Source: Janthinobacterium sp. PC23-8 (GTDB lineage: Bacteria; Pseudomonadota; Gammaproteobacteria; Burkholderiales; Burkholderiaceae_D). From it: DNA of 64,000 nucleotides. The notes beneath the pieces are model-generated. The model had not been told where the DNA came from. It saw only the letters and a list, made by a program, of their open reading frames with translations, and did no database searches. The position numbers were made by a program, and so were the translations under genes. Each line of letters opens with the position of its first letter. Position 1 is the stretch's first letter. The stretch lies in NCBI RefSeq assembly GCF_002250505.1, contig NZ_NJGY01000001.1, positions 3,349,230 to 3,413,229 on the forward strand, in the 5' to 3' direction. Shown in pieces: positions 8,499 through 17,722 of this stretch.

Positions 8499-8895
8499 TT
8501 TTTAAATTACTAATAAATTATCAGGTATGCGGGCGGTATTGTGATGGCATATGCTATCAGAACGGCGTTTGTCACAGGCGCCGCAGTTCAAACAGGGCAT
8601 AGGCATATTCGGCAAAGCTGAGCATACCGGTGGGGACGGTTTTTCAAAAAATTCCTTGGCCTTAGTGGTCGTGCTTGAGCCGATAGTACTGGCGATATTG
8701 AAATACGCTTCGCACAGCGCCAGCAGGCGCTCGTCGCTGCCATCTTTTCGGCCCCCTCCCGCCAGCACCTGCCTGGGGGGGCGAATGCCGGTGAACAAGC
8801 CGTAGGCAGGGCGCGGCAAGGCACACGCTGGGCAGTACGGTCAAAACAGATGGTTGCATCGATAATTCCTGTTGATGGTGGCGTCGTGCCTTTGT
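8499..8895. other. Gene-poor junction between accessory patch and sulfurtransferase
   Basis: About 400 bp in which composition returns from AT-rich to GC-rich near 8530. It holds only the doubtful minus-strand frame 8502-8819. No flanking direct repeat, tRNA or integrase that would explain the insertion was seen. I found no terminator for either neighbour. Confidence 0.4.
8502..8819 (-). CDS. Doubtful 105-residue hypothetical protein or gene remnant
   Basis: A minus-strand frame with a TTG start. The middle part (DERLLALCEAYFNIAS) looks helical and protein-like, and the tail has a CLNCGAC cluster. No family was recognised, there is no clear ribosome site, and codon use is uneven. It lies at the edge of the AT-rich patch and may be a decayed gene left by the insertion. 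Confidence 0.25.
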   Translation of the reverse strand: MPRPAYGLFTGIRPPRQVLAGGGRKDGSDERLLALCEAYFNIASTIGSSTTTKAKEFFEKPSPPVCSALPNMPMPCLNCGACDKRRSDSICHHNTARIPDNLLVI

Positions 8896-9753
8896 CTATA
8901 CCACGCCGGTCGCCACCGGCCGCGCCGGATCGGCGCACCATTCGCTCCACGAACCCGGATACAGCGCGGCGCCAGGCAAGCCCGCCACTTCCATGGCCAG
9001 CAGGTTGTGGCAGGCCGTCACGCCGGAGCCGCATTGCAGGATGGTCGCTTCCGGCTTGGTGACAAGGCCGGAAAATTCCTGTTCCAGTTCCTTGGCCGAC
9101 TTGAAACGGCCGTCGGGCTGCAGGTTGTCCTTGAAAAAGCGATTTCTGGCGCCAGGGATATGGCCGCCGACAGGATCGATGGTTTCGTTTTCGCCACGGA
9201 AACGGTCAGGGGCGCGTGCGTCGAGCACTTGCAGTTCCTGCTTGTCCAGGTTGGCCACCACCTCCTGCACGCTGACGGTGCGGGTCAGGCTGGCGCGTTC
9301 GGCAATATTGCCGGCCGGGCGAGGCGCCACTGGCGTGACCAGCGGCAAGCCTTGCGCCTGCCAGGCGGCCAGGCCGCCGTCGAGCACGGCCACCCTGTCA
9401 TGGCCGATCCAGCGCAGCAGCCACCATAAACGGGCCGCAAACATGCCGCCCTGGCCATCGTAGGCCACCACTTGCGTGTCGTCATTGATGCCCCAGCTGC
9501 GCAAGGTGGCGATCAGGGCGTGGCGTTCTGGCAGCGGATGGCGACCGGTGAAGGCCGGGCCGGCGGGGGCTTTCGCGCCGGACAGGGCGGTATCGATATC
9601 GGCGAACTGGGCATTCTGAATATGCCCAGTGGCAAAGGCGTCGCTGCCAGCCGTGGGGTTGAGCAAGTCGTGGCGGCAGTCAAAAATGGCCCAGCCGCTG
9701 TCGTTCATGTGGCTGGCCAGTTCGCTGGCACTGATCAAGGTCGTGTAGTTCAA
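8896..9753 (-). CDS. sseA: 3-mercaptopyruvate/thiosulfate sulfurtransferase (tandem rhodanese)
   Basis: A two-domain rhodanese of 285 residues. The second domain carries the active-site loop CGSGVTA with C241, the form typical of 3-mercaptopyruvate sulfurtransferase (SseA) rather than the CRKGVT loop of thiosulfate rhodaneses. The inactive N-terminal domain includes VVAYDGQGGMFAARLWW. The start is TTG at 9753, preceded by AGGAGAG with seven-base spacing; an ATG nearby is out of frame. It begins 11 nt after the EamA transporter and should share its transcript. Confidence 0.9.
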   Translation of the reverse strand: MNYTTLISASELASHMNDSGWAIFDCRHDLLNPTAGSDAFATGHIQNAQFADIDTALSGAKAPAGPAFTGRHPLPERHALIATLRSWGINDDTQVVAYDGQGGMFAARLWWLLRWIGHDRVAVLDGGLAAWQAQGLPLVTPVAPRPAGNIAERASLTRTVSVQEVVANLDKQELQVLDARAPDRFRGENETIDPVGGHIPGARNRFFKDNLQPDGRFKSAKELEQEFSGLVTKPEATILQCGSGVTACHNLLAMEVAGLPGAALYPGSWSEWCADPARPVATGVV

Positions 9754-9764
9754 GCATCTCTCCT

Positions 9765-10688
9765 TTACACTTCGCTGGCGATCGGATCCGTGCGCGCGAT
9801 GGCCGCGCCACGGGCGGTATTGCGGGTATTGTAATAGGTGGCGGCAAGACCGGAGGCGAGAATGATGCCGATGCCGGCCCAGCCGTGCCAGTCGAACAGG
9901 TCGCCGAAGATGACCACGCCCCAGAAGCTGGAGAACACGATGCCCGTGTATTGCAGGTTGGCCACCACCAGGGTCTTGCCGAGGCGATAGGCGCGCGTCA
10001 TGGCCATCTGCGCCATGGTGGCGCACAGGCCAATCGCCGCCAGCAAGCCGACGCCATAGCCGCTGGTGTGCGCATGCCAGACGACGGGGCCGCCGCCGGC
10101 GCTGGCCACATGGCCGATCACGCCGGCGACGAAATTGACGATGGAAAAATAAAACACTACCCGGTATTCGGGCTCGCCCAGCAAGCCAAGTTTTCTTACC
10201 TGCAAATACGCGAGCGCCGACAGCATGCCGGAGATCAAGGCCGTGATGGCGCCGGCCGCCTGGTCGGTGTCAAACACGGGCTGCAGCAGCAGGGTGACGC
10301 CGATAAAGCTCATGGCAATGGCCGCCACCAGCGGCCACTCGAGCTGCTGGCTGGCTTTCCACCAGCCGCCGGCCAGCAGGATCACGGCGATCCAGATCGG
10401 CGCCATGTAATTGAGCGTCATGGCGGTGGCCAGCGGCAGGATGGCGATCGCATAAAACCACAGCCACAGGGCGATCACGCCGACCACGCCGCGCCACAGG
10501 TGCTGGCCCCACATGCTGGTCCTGAAGGTGCCGCCCTGGTAGAGGATGGTGCAAGTCATCACCGTCATGCCGATGATGCCGCGATACATGACGATTTCGG
10601 AGGTCGAGTACATCTCCGAGGCCAGTTTCACGCAGACACCCATGATGGCGAACATAAAGCTGGCAAACAGCATCCAAAGTGATTGCAT
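9765..10688 (-). CDS. EamA/DMT family transporter (ten-helix)
   Basis: Inner-membrane drug/metabolite-superfamily permease of 307 residues with two EamA repeats and about ten hydrophobic helices (for example IVMYRGIIGM in the first repeat and VANLQYTGIVFSSFWGV in the second). The substrate cannot be told from the sequence. The gene order transporter-sulfurtransferase with 11-nt spacing suggests a sulfur-compound or amino-acid exporter, but that is inference. Confidence 0.88.
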   Translation of the reverse strand: MQSLWMLFASFMFAIMGVCVKLASEMYSTSEIVMYRGIIGMTVMTCTILYQGGTFRTSMWGQHLWRGVVGVIALWLWFYAIAILPLATAMTLNYMAPIWIAVILLAGGWWKASQQLEWPLVAAIAMSFIGVTLLLQPVFDTDQAAGAITALISGMLSALAYLQVRKLGLLGEPEYRVVFYFSIVNFVAGVIGHVASAGGGPVVWHAHTSGYGVGLLAAIGLCATMAQMAMTRAYRLGKTLVVANLQYTGIVFSSFWGVVIFGDLFDWHGWAGIGIILASGLAATYYNTRNTARGAAIARTDPIASEV

Positions 10689-10711
10689 GTGATTCCTGGA
10701 AAGCGTGAAAT

Positions 10712-10736
10712 AAAAAAGGGCCGCACGCGGCGGCCC
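10712..10736 (-). terminator. Intrinsic terminator after the Rieske oxygenase gene
   Basis: GGGCCGC pairs with GCGGCCC (10718-10724 with 10730-10736) around ACGCG. On the minus strand it is followed by six T. It lies seven bases past the Rieske gene stop and separates that gene from the EamA-sseA unit. Confidence 0.85.
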
Positions 10737-10742
10737 TCGGCA

Positions 10743-11843
10743 TTACAGTGCGATCTTGTCGCGGTACCATTCGTGGAAGTGCTGCATGCCGTCTTCCATC
10801 GGCGACTGGTAGGGGCCGGCTTCGTTGACGCCGCGCGCCATCAGCGCCTTGCGGCCGGCATCCATGCGCAGGGCGATTTCATCGTCCTCGACGCAGGTTT
10901 CCATGTAGGCGGCGCGTTCGGCTTCGATGAACTCGCGTTCGAACAGCACGATTTCTTCCGGGTAGTAGAACTCGACCACGTTGCGCGTTTTCTGCGGCCC
11001 ATCGGGCCACAGGGTCGACACGATCAGCACGTGCGGATACCACTCGACCATGATGTTCGGATACAGGGTCAGCCAGATGGCGCCATACGGCGGCGCTTCG
11101 CCGCCGCGAAATTGCAGCACCTGCTCCTGCCACTTCTTGTAAGCGGCCGAGCCCGAATGCTGCAGGCCGCGGTGCACGCCCACCGTCTGCACGCTGTAGT
11201 CCTTGCCGAATTCCCAGCGCAGATCGTCGCAGCTGACAAAGCTGCCCAGGCCCGGATGGAACGGTTCGACGTGATAGTCCTCGAGGTAGACTTCGATGAA
11301 TGTCTTCCAGTTGTAGTTGCACTCGTGGATTTCCACGTGGTCGAACATGTAGCCGGAAAAATCGAGGTCTTTCGAGACGGACAAGTCTTTCAACTTGTCC
11401 ATCACGTGATAGCCATTTTGTTCGAACAGCAAGCCGTTCCAGCTTTGCAGCGGCGTTTTCGACAGGTTCAGGCACGGCGTCTCGGGGAAATGCGGCGCAC
11501 CGATCAATTCTCCCTTGAGGTCGTAGGTCCAGCGGTGCAGCGGGCAGACAATATTGTTCGCATTGCCGCGGCCATTGAACATCAGCGCCTGCCGGTGACG
11601 GCACACGTTGGACAAGACCTCGACGCCATTGGCGTTGCGCACCAGCATGCGTCCTTCGTTTTCGGACGCCAGGGTGGCAAAATCGCCCGTTTCGGGCACC
11701 ATCAGCTCGTGCCCGATATAGCGCGGGCCGGCCTGGAACAATTGCTGCATTTCACGCTGCAACAGCGTTTCGTCAAAATAGACGTGGACCGGAAGTTGCG
11801 CGTTTGAACGCGCCAGCTTGGCGTGAGTAGCCAGATCGGACAT
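10743..11843 (-). CDS. Rieske non-heme iron oxygenase, alpha subunit
   Basis: Ring-hydroxylating oxygenase-type protein of 366 residues. The Rieske [2Fe-2S] ligands are C81, H83, C100 and H103 (CRHRQ and CPLHRW). The mononuclear iron motif EDYHVEPFHPG gives D189, H191 and H196. I start at the ATG at 11843 (MSDLATHAKL); the frame is open eight codons further. No beta subunit, ferredoxin or reductase is adjacent, so electrons must come from elsewhere. The substrate is unknown: related proteins act on aromatic acids, choline/carnitine-type compounds or sterols. Confidence 0.88.
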   Translation of the reverse strand: MSDLATHAKLARSNAQLPVHVYFDETLLQREMQQLFQAGPRYIGHELMVPETGDFATLASENEGRMLVRNANGVEVLSNVCRHRQALMFNGRGNANNIVCPLHRWTYDLKGELIGAPHFPETPCLNLSKTPLQSWNGLLFEQNGYHVMDKLKDLSVSKDLDFSGYMFDHVEIHECNYNWKTFIEVYLEDYHVEPFHPGLGSFVSCDDLRWEFGKDYSVQTVGVHRGLQHSGSAAYKKWQEQVLQFRGGEAPPYGAIWLTLYPNIMVEWYPHVLIVSTLWPDGPQKTRNVVEFYYPEEIVLFEREFIEAERAAYMETCVEDDEIALRMDAGRKALMARGVNEAGPYQSPMEDGMQHFHEWYRDKIAL

Positions 11844-12259
11844 CCCAACCCCCCATAATATGTACAACGGTCAGCAGGCTCCCGGGTTATCCCCTGGGCA
11901 ACCGCTACAGAGAGAAAGAATCCGCAAAGACCTGAATTCAAATTGGTTGAAACGGTATTTCGGACAGAACCGGCGATTATAGCGTGAATCGGCCCCATCC
12001 ATGCCAAAGCCTCTGCCAAAAACGACAGTATTTGGCGCGATTGTCAACAAGACGACGCTTGGTGGCGCGTTTTGAGGCAGATGGGGCGATTGCGCCAAGA
12101 TTACCGTCAGATGGGCAATCTGTCTTGCTTTGAGCACGCCGTGCGCGCTTTAGTTTTCACTTAATACAGTGGTTTGCTCTAAAATACCGCTACTATGCTG
12201 GCCGGGTATGCCCGCCATCTGCCGGCAAGTCCCTCGTTGCCACGAAAAGATCTGAGTTT
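11844..12259. other. Divergent intergenic region, Rieske gene / xseB
   Basis: About 415 bp with no gene I can support. It should hold the promoter of the Rieske gene on the minus strand and that of the xseB operon on the plus strand. Several scattered GGCGCG-type words occur, but no convincing operator was found. Confidence 0.5.
12156..12185 (+). promoter_or_regulatory. Sigma-70 type promoter of xseB-ispA-dxs
   Basis: TTCACT (12156-12161) and TAAAAT (12180-12185) are separated by 18 bp, about 75 nt before the xseB start. Confidence 0.5.
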
Positions 12260-12514
12260 ATGTCCAAGAAAATACCTGCCGCTGTCGCCGCAGCTGTGCC
12301 GGCCTCGTTCGAAGAGGCCATGGCCGAGCTTGCCCAGCTGGTCACCCAAATGGAAGCGGGCCAGCTGCCGCTCGAAGCGTCGGTCGCGGCTTACCAGCGC
12401 GGCTCCGAGCTGGTCAAGTACTGTGCCGGCCAGCTCGACAGTGTCGAAGCGCAAGTCAAGGTGCTCGAAGGCGACATGCTCAAGCCGTTTGCCGATGGCG
12501 AGGCGCTGCAATGA
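12260..12514 (+). CDS. xseB: Exodeoxyribonuclease VII small subunit
   Basis: An 84-residue helical protein with the family core (SFEEAMAELAQLVTQMEAG, LEASVAAYQRGSELVKYC). It partners XseA, which is not in this window, in single-strand DNA degradation. Its stop overlaps the ispA start as ATGA. The xseB-ispA-dxs order is a conserved proteobacterial operon, which supports all three calls. Confidence 0.95.
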   Translation: MSKKIPAAVAAAVPASFEEAMAELAQLVTQMEAGQLPLEASVAAYQRGSELVKYCAGQLDSVEAQVKVLEGDMLKPFADGEALQ

Positions 12515-13419
12515 CCGCTGTGACGACTGCCGGCATGACCTTTGGCGACTGGATGCAAGCGACCCAGTCCGGCGTGGAAAGCGCGCTCGACCAGTTCCTG
12601 CCGGCGCTTGACGCGGTGCCGCACAAGCTGCACGCGGCGATGCGCTATGCCCTGCTGGGTGGCGGCAAGCGCGTGCGCCCGCTGCTGGTGATGGCGGCCG
12701 GCGAACTGTTCGATGCCGATACCGCCACCTTGGCGCGTGCCGCTTGCGCGCTGGAAATGATACATGTGTATTCGCTGGTGCATGACGACATGCCCTGCAT
12801 GGATGATGACGCGTTGCGCCGTGGCAAGCCCACCGTGCATGTCGCCTACGATGAAGCCACCGCGCTGCTGGTCGGCGACGCGCTGCAGTCGCAGGCGTTT
12901 GCCATTCTGGCCGAAGGCGCGGCCATCGAGCCCGGGCGGCAGATGGCGATGATACGGCTGCTGGCGCAGGCTTCGGGTTCCTTTGGCATGTGCGGCGGCC
13001 AGGCGATCGATCTCGACAGCGTGGGCTTGTCGCTGAGCCTGCAGCAGCTCGAACAGATGCATCAGCTCAAAACCGGCGCGCTGCTGCGCGCCGCAGTGGT
13101 ACTGGGCGCGCTGGCCGGCAAGGACCTGGCGCCAAACGACATGACGGCGCTCGACGCCTATGCGAAGGCGGTGGGGCTGGCGTTCCAGGTGGTCGACGAC
13201 GTGCTCGACGCCACAGCCGATTCGGCCACCCTGGGCAAGACGGCAGGCAAGGATGCGGCGGCCAACAAGCCGACCTATGTATCGATACTGGGGCTGGCGC
13301 CGTCCAAAGCCCTGGCAGAACAATTGCGGTGCGACGCCCATGCGGCGCTGGCGCCATTCGGGGACAAGGCACGCCGCCTGCGCGAGCTGGCGGACCTGGT
13401 CGTGCAGCGGAAGGCTTAA
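12511..13419 (+). CDS. ispA: Farnesyl/geranyl diphosphate synthase
   Basis: Head-to-tail prenyl transferase of 302 residues that makes FPP from IPP and DMAPP for quinone, heme A and undecaprenyl synthesis. It has GGGKRVRP near the N-terminus, the first Asp-rich motif DDMPCMDDD and the second Asp-rich motif DDVLD, all intact. The start overlaps xseB by 4 nt and its stop abuts the dxs start codon with no gap. The FPP it supplies is relevant to CtaB (63400) and UbiA (41311) elsewhere in the window. Confidence 0.95.
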   Translation: MTAVTTAGMTFGDWMQATQSGVESALDQFLPALDAVPHKLHAAMRYALLGGGKRVRPLLVMAAGELFDADTATLARAACALEMIHVYSLVHDDMPCMDDDALRRGKPTVHVAYDEATALLVGDALQSQAFAILAEGAAIEPGRQMAMIRLLAQASGSFGMCGGQAIDLDSVGLSLSLQQLEQMHQLKTGALLRAAVVLGALAGKDLAPNDMTALDAYAKAVGLAFQVVDDVLDATADSATLGKTAGKDAAANKPTYVSILGLAPSKALAEQLRCDAHAALAPFGDKARRLRELADLVVQRKA

Positions 13420-15327
13420 ATGAAACTGTTAGAAACCATCAATGAACCGGCGCAAGTGCGCCAGCTGTCGCGTTCGCAACTGGTGCCGCTGGCACAGGAA
13501 CTGCGCAGCTTCCTGCTCGACTCCGTCTCCAAGACGGGCGGCCACCTGTCGTCCAACCTGGGCACGGTCGAGCTGACCGTGGCGCTGCATTACGTGTTCA
13601 ACACGCCGCATGACCGTATCGTGTGGGACGTCGGCCACCAGACCTATAGCCACAAGATCCTCACGGGCCGGCGCGAGCGCATGCATACCTTGCGCCAGAA
13701 GGATGGCATTTCGGGCTTTCCGAAACGCGACGAAAGCGAATACGACACCTTCGGCACGGCCCACTCGTCGACCTCGATCTCGGCCGCGCTGGGCATGGCG
13801 CAGGCGGCCAAGATCAAGGGTGACCCGCTGCATGCGATCGCCGTGATCGGCGACGGCTCGATGACGGCCGGCATGGCGTTCGAGGCAATGAACAATGCCG
13901 GCGTGCAGGAAGACATCAAGCTGCTGGTGATCCTGAATGACAACGACATGTCGATCTCGCCGCCGGTGGGCGCGCTGAACCGCCACCTGGCGCGCCTGAT
14001 GTCGGGCCAGTTTTATGCAGCGGCGAAAAACGTCGGTAAATCGGTGCTGCCTGGCCCGGTGCTGGAGCTGGCGAAGCGCTTTGAAGAGCACGCCAAGGGC
14101 ATGGTGGTGCCGGCCACCATGTTCGAGGAATTCGGTTTCAATTACATCGGCCCCATCGATGGCCACGATCTCGATTCGCTGATCCCGACCTTGCAAAATA
14201 TCAAGCATTTGAAAGGCCCGCAATTCCTGCACGTGGTGACCAAGAAGGGGCAGGGCTACAAGCTGGCCGAGGCGGAACCGATTCTGTACCACGGCACGCC
14301 GAAATTCAATCCGCTCGAAGGCATCTTGCCGGCCAAGGCGCCCGGCAAGATGACTTACACGGAAGTGTTCGGCAACTGGCTGTGCGACATGGCCGCGCAC
14401 GATGCTCGCCTGGTGGGCATCACGCCGGCCATGCGCGAAGGCTCGGGCATGGTCAGGTTCGAGCAGCAGTATCCGAACCGCTATTTCGACGTTGGCATCG
14501 CCGAGCAGCATGCGGTGACGTTTGCCGGTGGGCTGGCCTGCGAAGGCCTGAAACCCGTGGTGGCGATTTATTCCACCTTCTTGCAGCGCGCCTACGACCA
14601 GCTGATCCACGACGTGGCGCTGCAAAACCTCGACGTGACGTTTGCGCTGGACCGCGCCGGCCTGGTCGGCGCCGACGGCGCCACGCATGCCGGCAACTAT
14701 GACATGGCGTTTTTGCGCTGCATCCCGAACATGGTCATCATGGCCGCCTCGGACGAAAACGAATGCCGGCAAATGCTTACCACCGGCTATTGCTATCCGG
14801 GACCGGCGGCGATCCGCTATCCGCGCGGTGCTGGCGCCGGTACGGCCATCGTGCCGGAACTGGCCAGCCTCGAGATCGGCAAGGGCGAGATCAAGCGCGA
14901 AGGCAAGAAGATCGCCATCCTGGCCTTCGGCTCCATGGTGGCGCCGAGTGTTGCCGCCGGTAACCAGCTCGATGCGACGGTGGCCAATATGCGCTTCGTC
15001 AAGCCACTCGACGTGGCGCTGGTAAAACAGCTGGCGGCGGACCACGACTACCTGGTGACGGTGGAGGAAGGCAGCATCATGGGCGGTGCCGGCTCGGCCG
15101 TGGCCGAGGCGCTGGCGGCGGAAGGGATCGTCAAGCCTGTCCTGATGCTGGGCTTGCCCGACCAGTTCATCGATCATGGCGACCCGGTGCAGTTGCTCAA
15201 AGGCTTGGGCCTGGACGCGACCGGCATCGCCGCGTCGATACGCCAGCGCTTTCCGCACGATGCTGCCGAGCCGCGGCTGGCAGTGGTCAGCCAAGGTCTG
15301 ATGATGGCGGGGCGGTCGACGCCCTGA
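13420..15327 (+). CDS. dxs: 1-deoxy-D-xylulose-5-phosphate synthase
   Basis: Thiamine-diphosphate enzyme of the MEP pathway that condenses pyruvate and glyceraldehyde 3-phosphate. It has 635 residues, slightly longer than usual. The TPP/Mg site [15 protein letters not shown] begins near residue 144, [15 protein letters not shown] lies upstream of it, and [13 protein letters not shown] lies in the second domain. It directly follows ispA (0 nt). Its last 41 nt overlap the 3' end of the convergent LacI gene. Confidence 0.97.
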   Translation: MKLLETINEPAQVRQLSRSQLVPLAQELRSFLLDSVSKTGGHLSSNLGTVELTVALHYVFNTPHDRIVWDVGHQTYSHKILTGRRERMHTLRQKDGISGFPKRDESEYDTFGTAHSSTSISAALGMAQAAKIKGDPLHAIAVIGDGSMTAGMAFEAMNNAGVQEDIKLLVILNDNDMSISPPVGALNRHLARLMSGQFYAAAKNVGKSVLPGPVLELAKRFEEHAKGMVVPATMFEEFGFNYIGPIDGHDLDSLIPTLQNIKHLKGPQFLHVVTKKGQGYKLAEAEPILYHGTPKFNPLEGILPAKAPGKMTYTEVFGNWLCDMAAHDARLVGITPAMREGSGMVRFEQQYPNRYFDVGIAEQHAVTFAGGLACEGLKPVVAIYSTFLQRAYDQLIHDVALQNLDVTFALDRAGLVGADGATHAGNYDMAFLRCIPNMVIMAASDENECRQMLTTGYCYPGPAAIRYPRGAGAGTAIVPELASLEIGKGEIKREGKKIAILAFGSMVAPSVAAGNQLDATVANMRFVKPLDVALVKQLAADHDYLVTVEEGSIMGGAGSAVAEALAAEGIVKPVLMLGLPDQFIDHGDPVQLLKGLGLDATGIAASIRQRFPHDAAEPRLAVVSQGLMMAGRSTP

Positions 15328-16309
15328 TCACCAGCTCGGGCGCCGGCGCGATGCGCATGGTCGCCACCGCCTGCGGCTCGGCGATCAGCTCCAACAGCAG
15401 CGCCACCGACATGCTGGCCGCCTGCGCGGTCGGCAGCGCCACCGTGGTCAACGCCGGGCGAGCCTGGCGTGCGCTCTGGATATCGGTCAGCCCGATCACC
15501 GACAACTGCTGCGGCACCTTGATGCCGAGGTCGGCCGCCGCATGCATCAGGCCCAGCGCCGGCAAGTCATTGGTGGCGAACACGGCCGTGATGGACGGCG
15601 TGGCGGCCAGCATCGCGGCGCCCGCCTGCAGTCCCCCTTCGACCGAATCATGCACCATCATTCTGTGCACCACGGCGTCGCCATGGCCCAGTTCAAGCAG
15701 CGCATCGTTGAAGCCGCGTTCACGCTCGGCGTGCACGCCACAGACGCCGCCGCCGACCATCACGCCGATCTTGCGGTGGCCAAGCGCGATCAGATGGCGC
15801 GCCGCCAGCGCGCCGGCCAGGTGAAAATCGACGGCCACGCACGGCAGGCCCGGCGGCTGGTGCGGCTTTTCCCACATGCCCAGCACCACGGTGGCGCCGC
15901 GCCGCTCGGTTGCCTTCAGGTCATCGAGCGAGGGATCGGCGTTCATCACCAGCACGCCGTCGGACAGGGTGCCGGCGATCTGGTCCAGATAGGCGCGGCC
16001 GATATCGTGGTCGTCATTGGTATTGCAGACGATCAGGAAGCGGCCATGCTGGCGCGCCGCCTGCTCCGCCGCCAGCGCATATTCGGGATAGAACGGGTTG
16101 GCGATGCTCGACACCATCAGCGCCAGGGTGGGGGCGCGGCCTTCGGCCAGCGCGCGCGCCGTCAGGTGCGGCCGGTAGCCGAGCGCTTCGACGGCGGCCA
16201 GCACGCGTGCGCGCGTGTCGGCGCCGACCTTGCCGCGCTGGCGCAGGACGTTCGAGACGGTGGCTGAGGTAACGCCGGCGCGCTGGGCGACTTGGGACAA
16301 GGTGGTCAT
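15287..16309 (-). CDS. LacI family transcriptional regulator of the GH42/ABC sugar locus
   Basis: A 340-residue LacI/GalR repressor. The N-terminal helix-turn-helix reads [20 protein letters not shown], followed by the hinge [10 protein letters not shown] and a periplasmic-binding-protein-like effector domain ([30 protein letters not shown]). It is divergent from the ABC transporter/beta-galactosidase operon, whose leader contains a 16-bp palindrome of LacI type (16536-16551). It is therefore the probable local repressor. Its 3' end overlaps dxs by 41 nt on the opposite strand. Confidence 0.92.
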   Translation of the reverse strand: MTTLSQVAQRAGVTSATVSNVLRQRGKVGADTRARVLAAVEALGYRPHLTARALAEGRAPTLALMVSSIANPFYPEYALAAEQAARQHGRFLIVCNTNDDHDIGRAYLDQIAGTLSDGVLVMNADPSLDDLKATERRGATVVLGMWEKPHQPPGLPCVAVDFHLAGALAARHLIALGHRKIGVMVGGGVCGVHAERERGFNDALLELGHGDAVVHRMMVHDSVEGGLQAGAAMLAATPSITAVFATNDLPALGLMHAAADLGIKVPQQLSVIGLTDIQSARQARPALTTVALPTAQAASMSVALLLELIAEPQAVATMRIAPAPELVIRASTAPPSSDLG

Positions 16310-16414
16310 GGGAGCGCGATCGTGAGCATGCGTGCATTCAACATGGTTCGACGGCCGCTGTCAATGACCGGCGAAGGCAGTCCATGAATTGCTGCAATGC
16401 GTCACAGGATTAGA

Positions 16415-16443
16415 TTGCTTCAAAAAAAATCCTTTGGTATATT
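16415..16443 (+). promoter_or_regulatory. Promoter of the sugar ABC/GH42 operon
   Basis: TTGCTT (16415-16420) and TATATT (16438-16443) have ideal 17-bp spacing in an AT-rich stretch. The transcript would start near 16450, leaving a leader of about 115 nt before the first ATG at 16567. Confidence 0.65.
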
Positions 16444-16498
16444 CCAGTCAAACGAGCGTATTCGAAACCAAAATAATAAAAAACACACCTAAAAGAGC

Positions 16499-16525
16499 GT
16501 GCCTGGCCAGCCGGGCACTTTTTTT
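16499..16525 (+). terminator. Terminator-like hairpin inside the operon leader (attenuator candidate)
   Basis: A stem of eight pairs with one wobble (16499-16518, GTGCCTGG paired with CCGGGCAC around CCAG) is followed by seven T (16519-16525). It lies between the promoter and the operator, and no gene ends upstream on this strand. It would therefore stop transcription in the leader unless bypassed. Confidence 0.7.
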
Positions 16526-16535
16526 AAGGCGCACT

Positions 16536-16551
16536 GGTTAAGCGCTTAACC
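16536..16551. promoter_or_regulatory. LacI-type operator palindrome
   Basis: GGTTAAGCGCTTAACC is a perfect 16-bp palindrome with a central CG step, the usual form of LacI/GalR operators. It lies 15 bp before the start codon of the ABC ATPase gene, downstream of the best promoter, so a bound repressor would act as a roadblock or cover the ribosome site. Confidence 0.75.
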
Positions 16552-16566
16552 TACTGGAGACCAGGC

Positions 16567-17718
16567 ATGGCCAGCATTACCCTCAATGCAGTGCAGAAGT
16601 CGTATGGCAACGGCGCGGCGGTGATCCGCAACGTCGATCTCGACATCGGCGAACATGAATTCTGCGTTTTTCTCGGCCCCTCGGGCTGCGGCAAATCGAC
16701 CCTCTTGCGCATGATCGCCGGCCTGGAAGACCTGTCTGGCGGCGAGCTGCGCATCTCCGGTGAACTGATGAACGACGTGCCGCCGGCCGAGCGCGGCGTG
16801 GCGATGGTGTTCCAGAGCTATGCGCTGTTTCCCCATATGTCGGTGTACGACAATATCGGTTTTGGCCTGAAGCTGGCCAAGACGCCGAAAGACGAACTCG
16901 ACCGGCGCGTGCGCGAAGCGGCGCGCGTGCTGCAGCTCGACGAACTGCTCGAACGCAAACCGAAGCAATTGTCCGGCGGCCAGCGCCAGCGTGTGGCGAT
17001 CGGCCGCGCCATCGTGCGCCGCCCGGGCGTGTTCCTGTTCGATGAACCGTTATCGAACCTCGACGCCACCCTGCGCGGCCAGACCCGCATCGAAATCGCC
17101 CGCCTGCACAAGCAGTTCGTCGACGCCAGCGTGGTCTATGTGACGCACGACCAGGTCGAGGCGATGACCCTGGCCGACAAGATCGTGCTGCTGCGCGCCG
17201 GTCCCGACGTGCAGCGCCTGGGCAGCATCGCCCAGGTCGGTTCCCCTTTGGAACTGTACCACCGCCCGAACAGCCGTTTCGTGGCCGGCTTTATCGGCTC
17301 GCCGCAAATGAATTTCCTGCCTGCCAAGGTGGTCTCGGGCGACGGTGCAGCCGACTCTGTGCGCGTCACGCTCGATCACACCGGTGAAACCATCGCCATC
17401 GCCGCCGATGGCCGCGCCTTGCAAGCTGGCCAGAACGTCTGCGTCGGCGTGCGCCCGGAACACCTGCTGCTGGCGCCGCAAGAAAACAACCGCATCGTGC
17501 GCCGCGTGATGCTCGTCGAGCGCCTGGGCGAACAGACCTATCTGCATTTCGAGCAGGCCGGCGGCGATCCGCTGCTGGCCAAGGCGCCCGGCAATGTGGC
17601 CACCGAGGCCGGCGCCGAGCTGACCCTGGGCATGCTGGCGCGCCACTGCCATTTGTTTACCGACGATGGCAACGCCGTCGCGGCACCGTTCAATTCCCCA
17701 CATTTAGCACAGGAGTAA
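16567..17718 (+). CDS. Sugar ABC transporter ATP-binding protein (MalK/UgpC type)
   Basis: A 383-residue ATPase. It has Walker A GPSGCGKST, signature LSGGQRQRVAIGRA, Walker B VFLFDEPLSNLD and switch VYVTHDQ. A C-terminal TOBE/MalK regulatory region of about 140 residues follows (VGVRPEHLLL). It energises import through the two permeases at 20991 and 21932. It is the first gene of the operon, with ribosome site GGAGA. GH42 begins 4 nt after its stop. Confidence 0.95.
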   Translation: MASITLNAVQKSYGNGAAVIRNVDLDIGEHEFCVFLGPSGCGKSTLLRMIAGLEDLSGGELRISGELMNDVPPAERGVAMVFQSYALFPHMSVYDNIGFGLKLAKTPKDELDRRVREAARVLQLDELLERKPKQLSGGQRQRVAIGRAIVRRPGVFLFDEPLSNLDATLRGQTRIEIARLHKQFVDASVVYVTHDQVEAMTLADKIVLLRAGPDVQRLGSIAQVGSPLELYHRPNSRFVAGFIGSPQMNFLPAKVVSGDGAADSVRVTLDHTGETIAIAADGRALQAGQNVCVGVRPEHLLLAPQENNRIVRRVMLVERLGEQTYLHFEQAGGDPLLAKAPGNVATEAGAELTLGMLARHCHLFTDDGNAVAAPFNSPHLAQE

Positions 17719-17722
17719 AGTC

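Noticed and set aside
11868..12259. tRNA or small RNA gene in the Rieske/xseB gap
   Set aside because: No T-loop or acceptor-stem pattern and no terminator hairpin were found.
13429..15294. Minus-strand open frame (621 codons) opposite dxs
   Set aside because: Shadow of the dxs codon bias; no start context and no motif.
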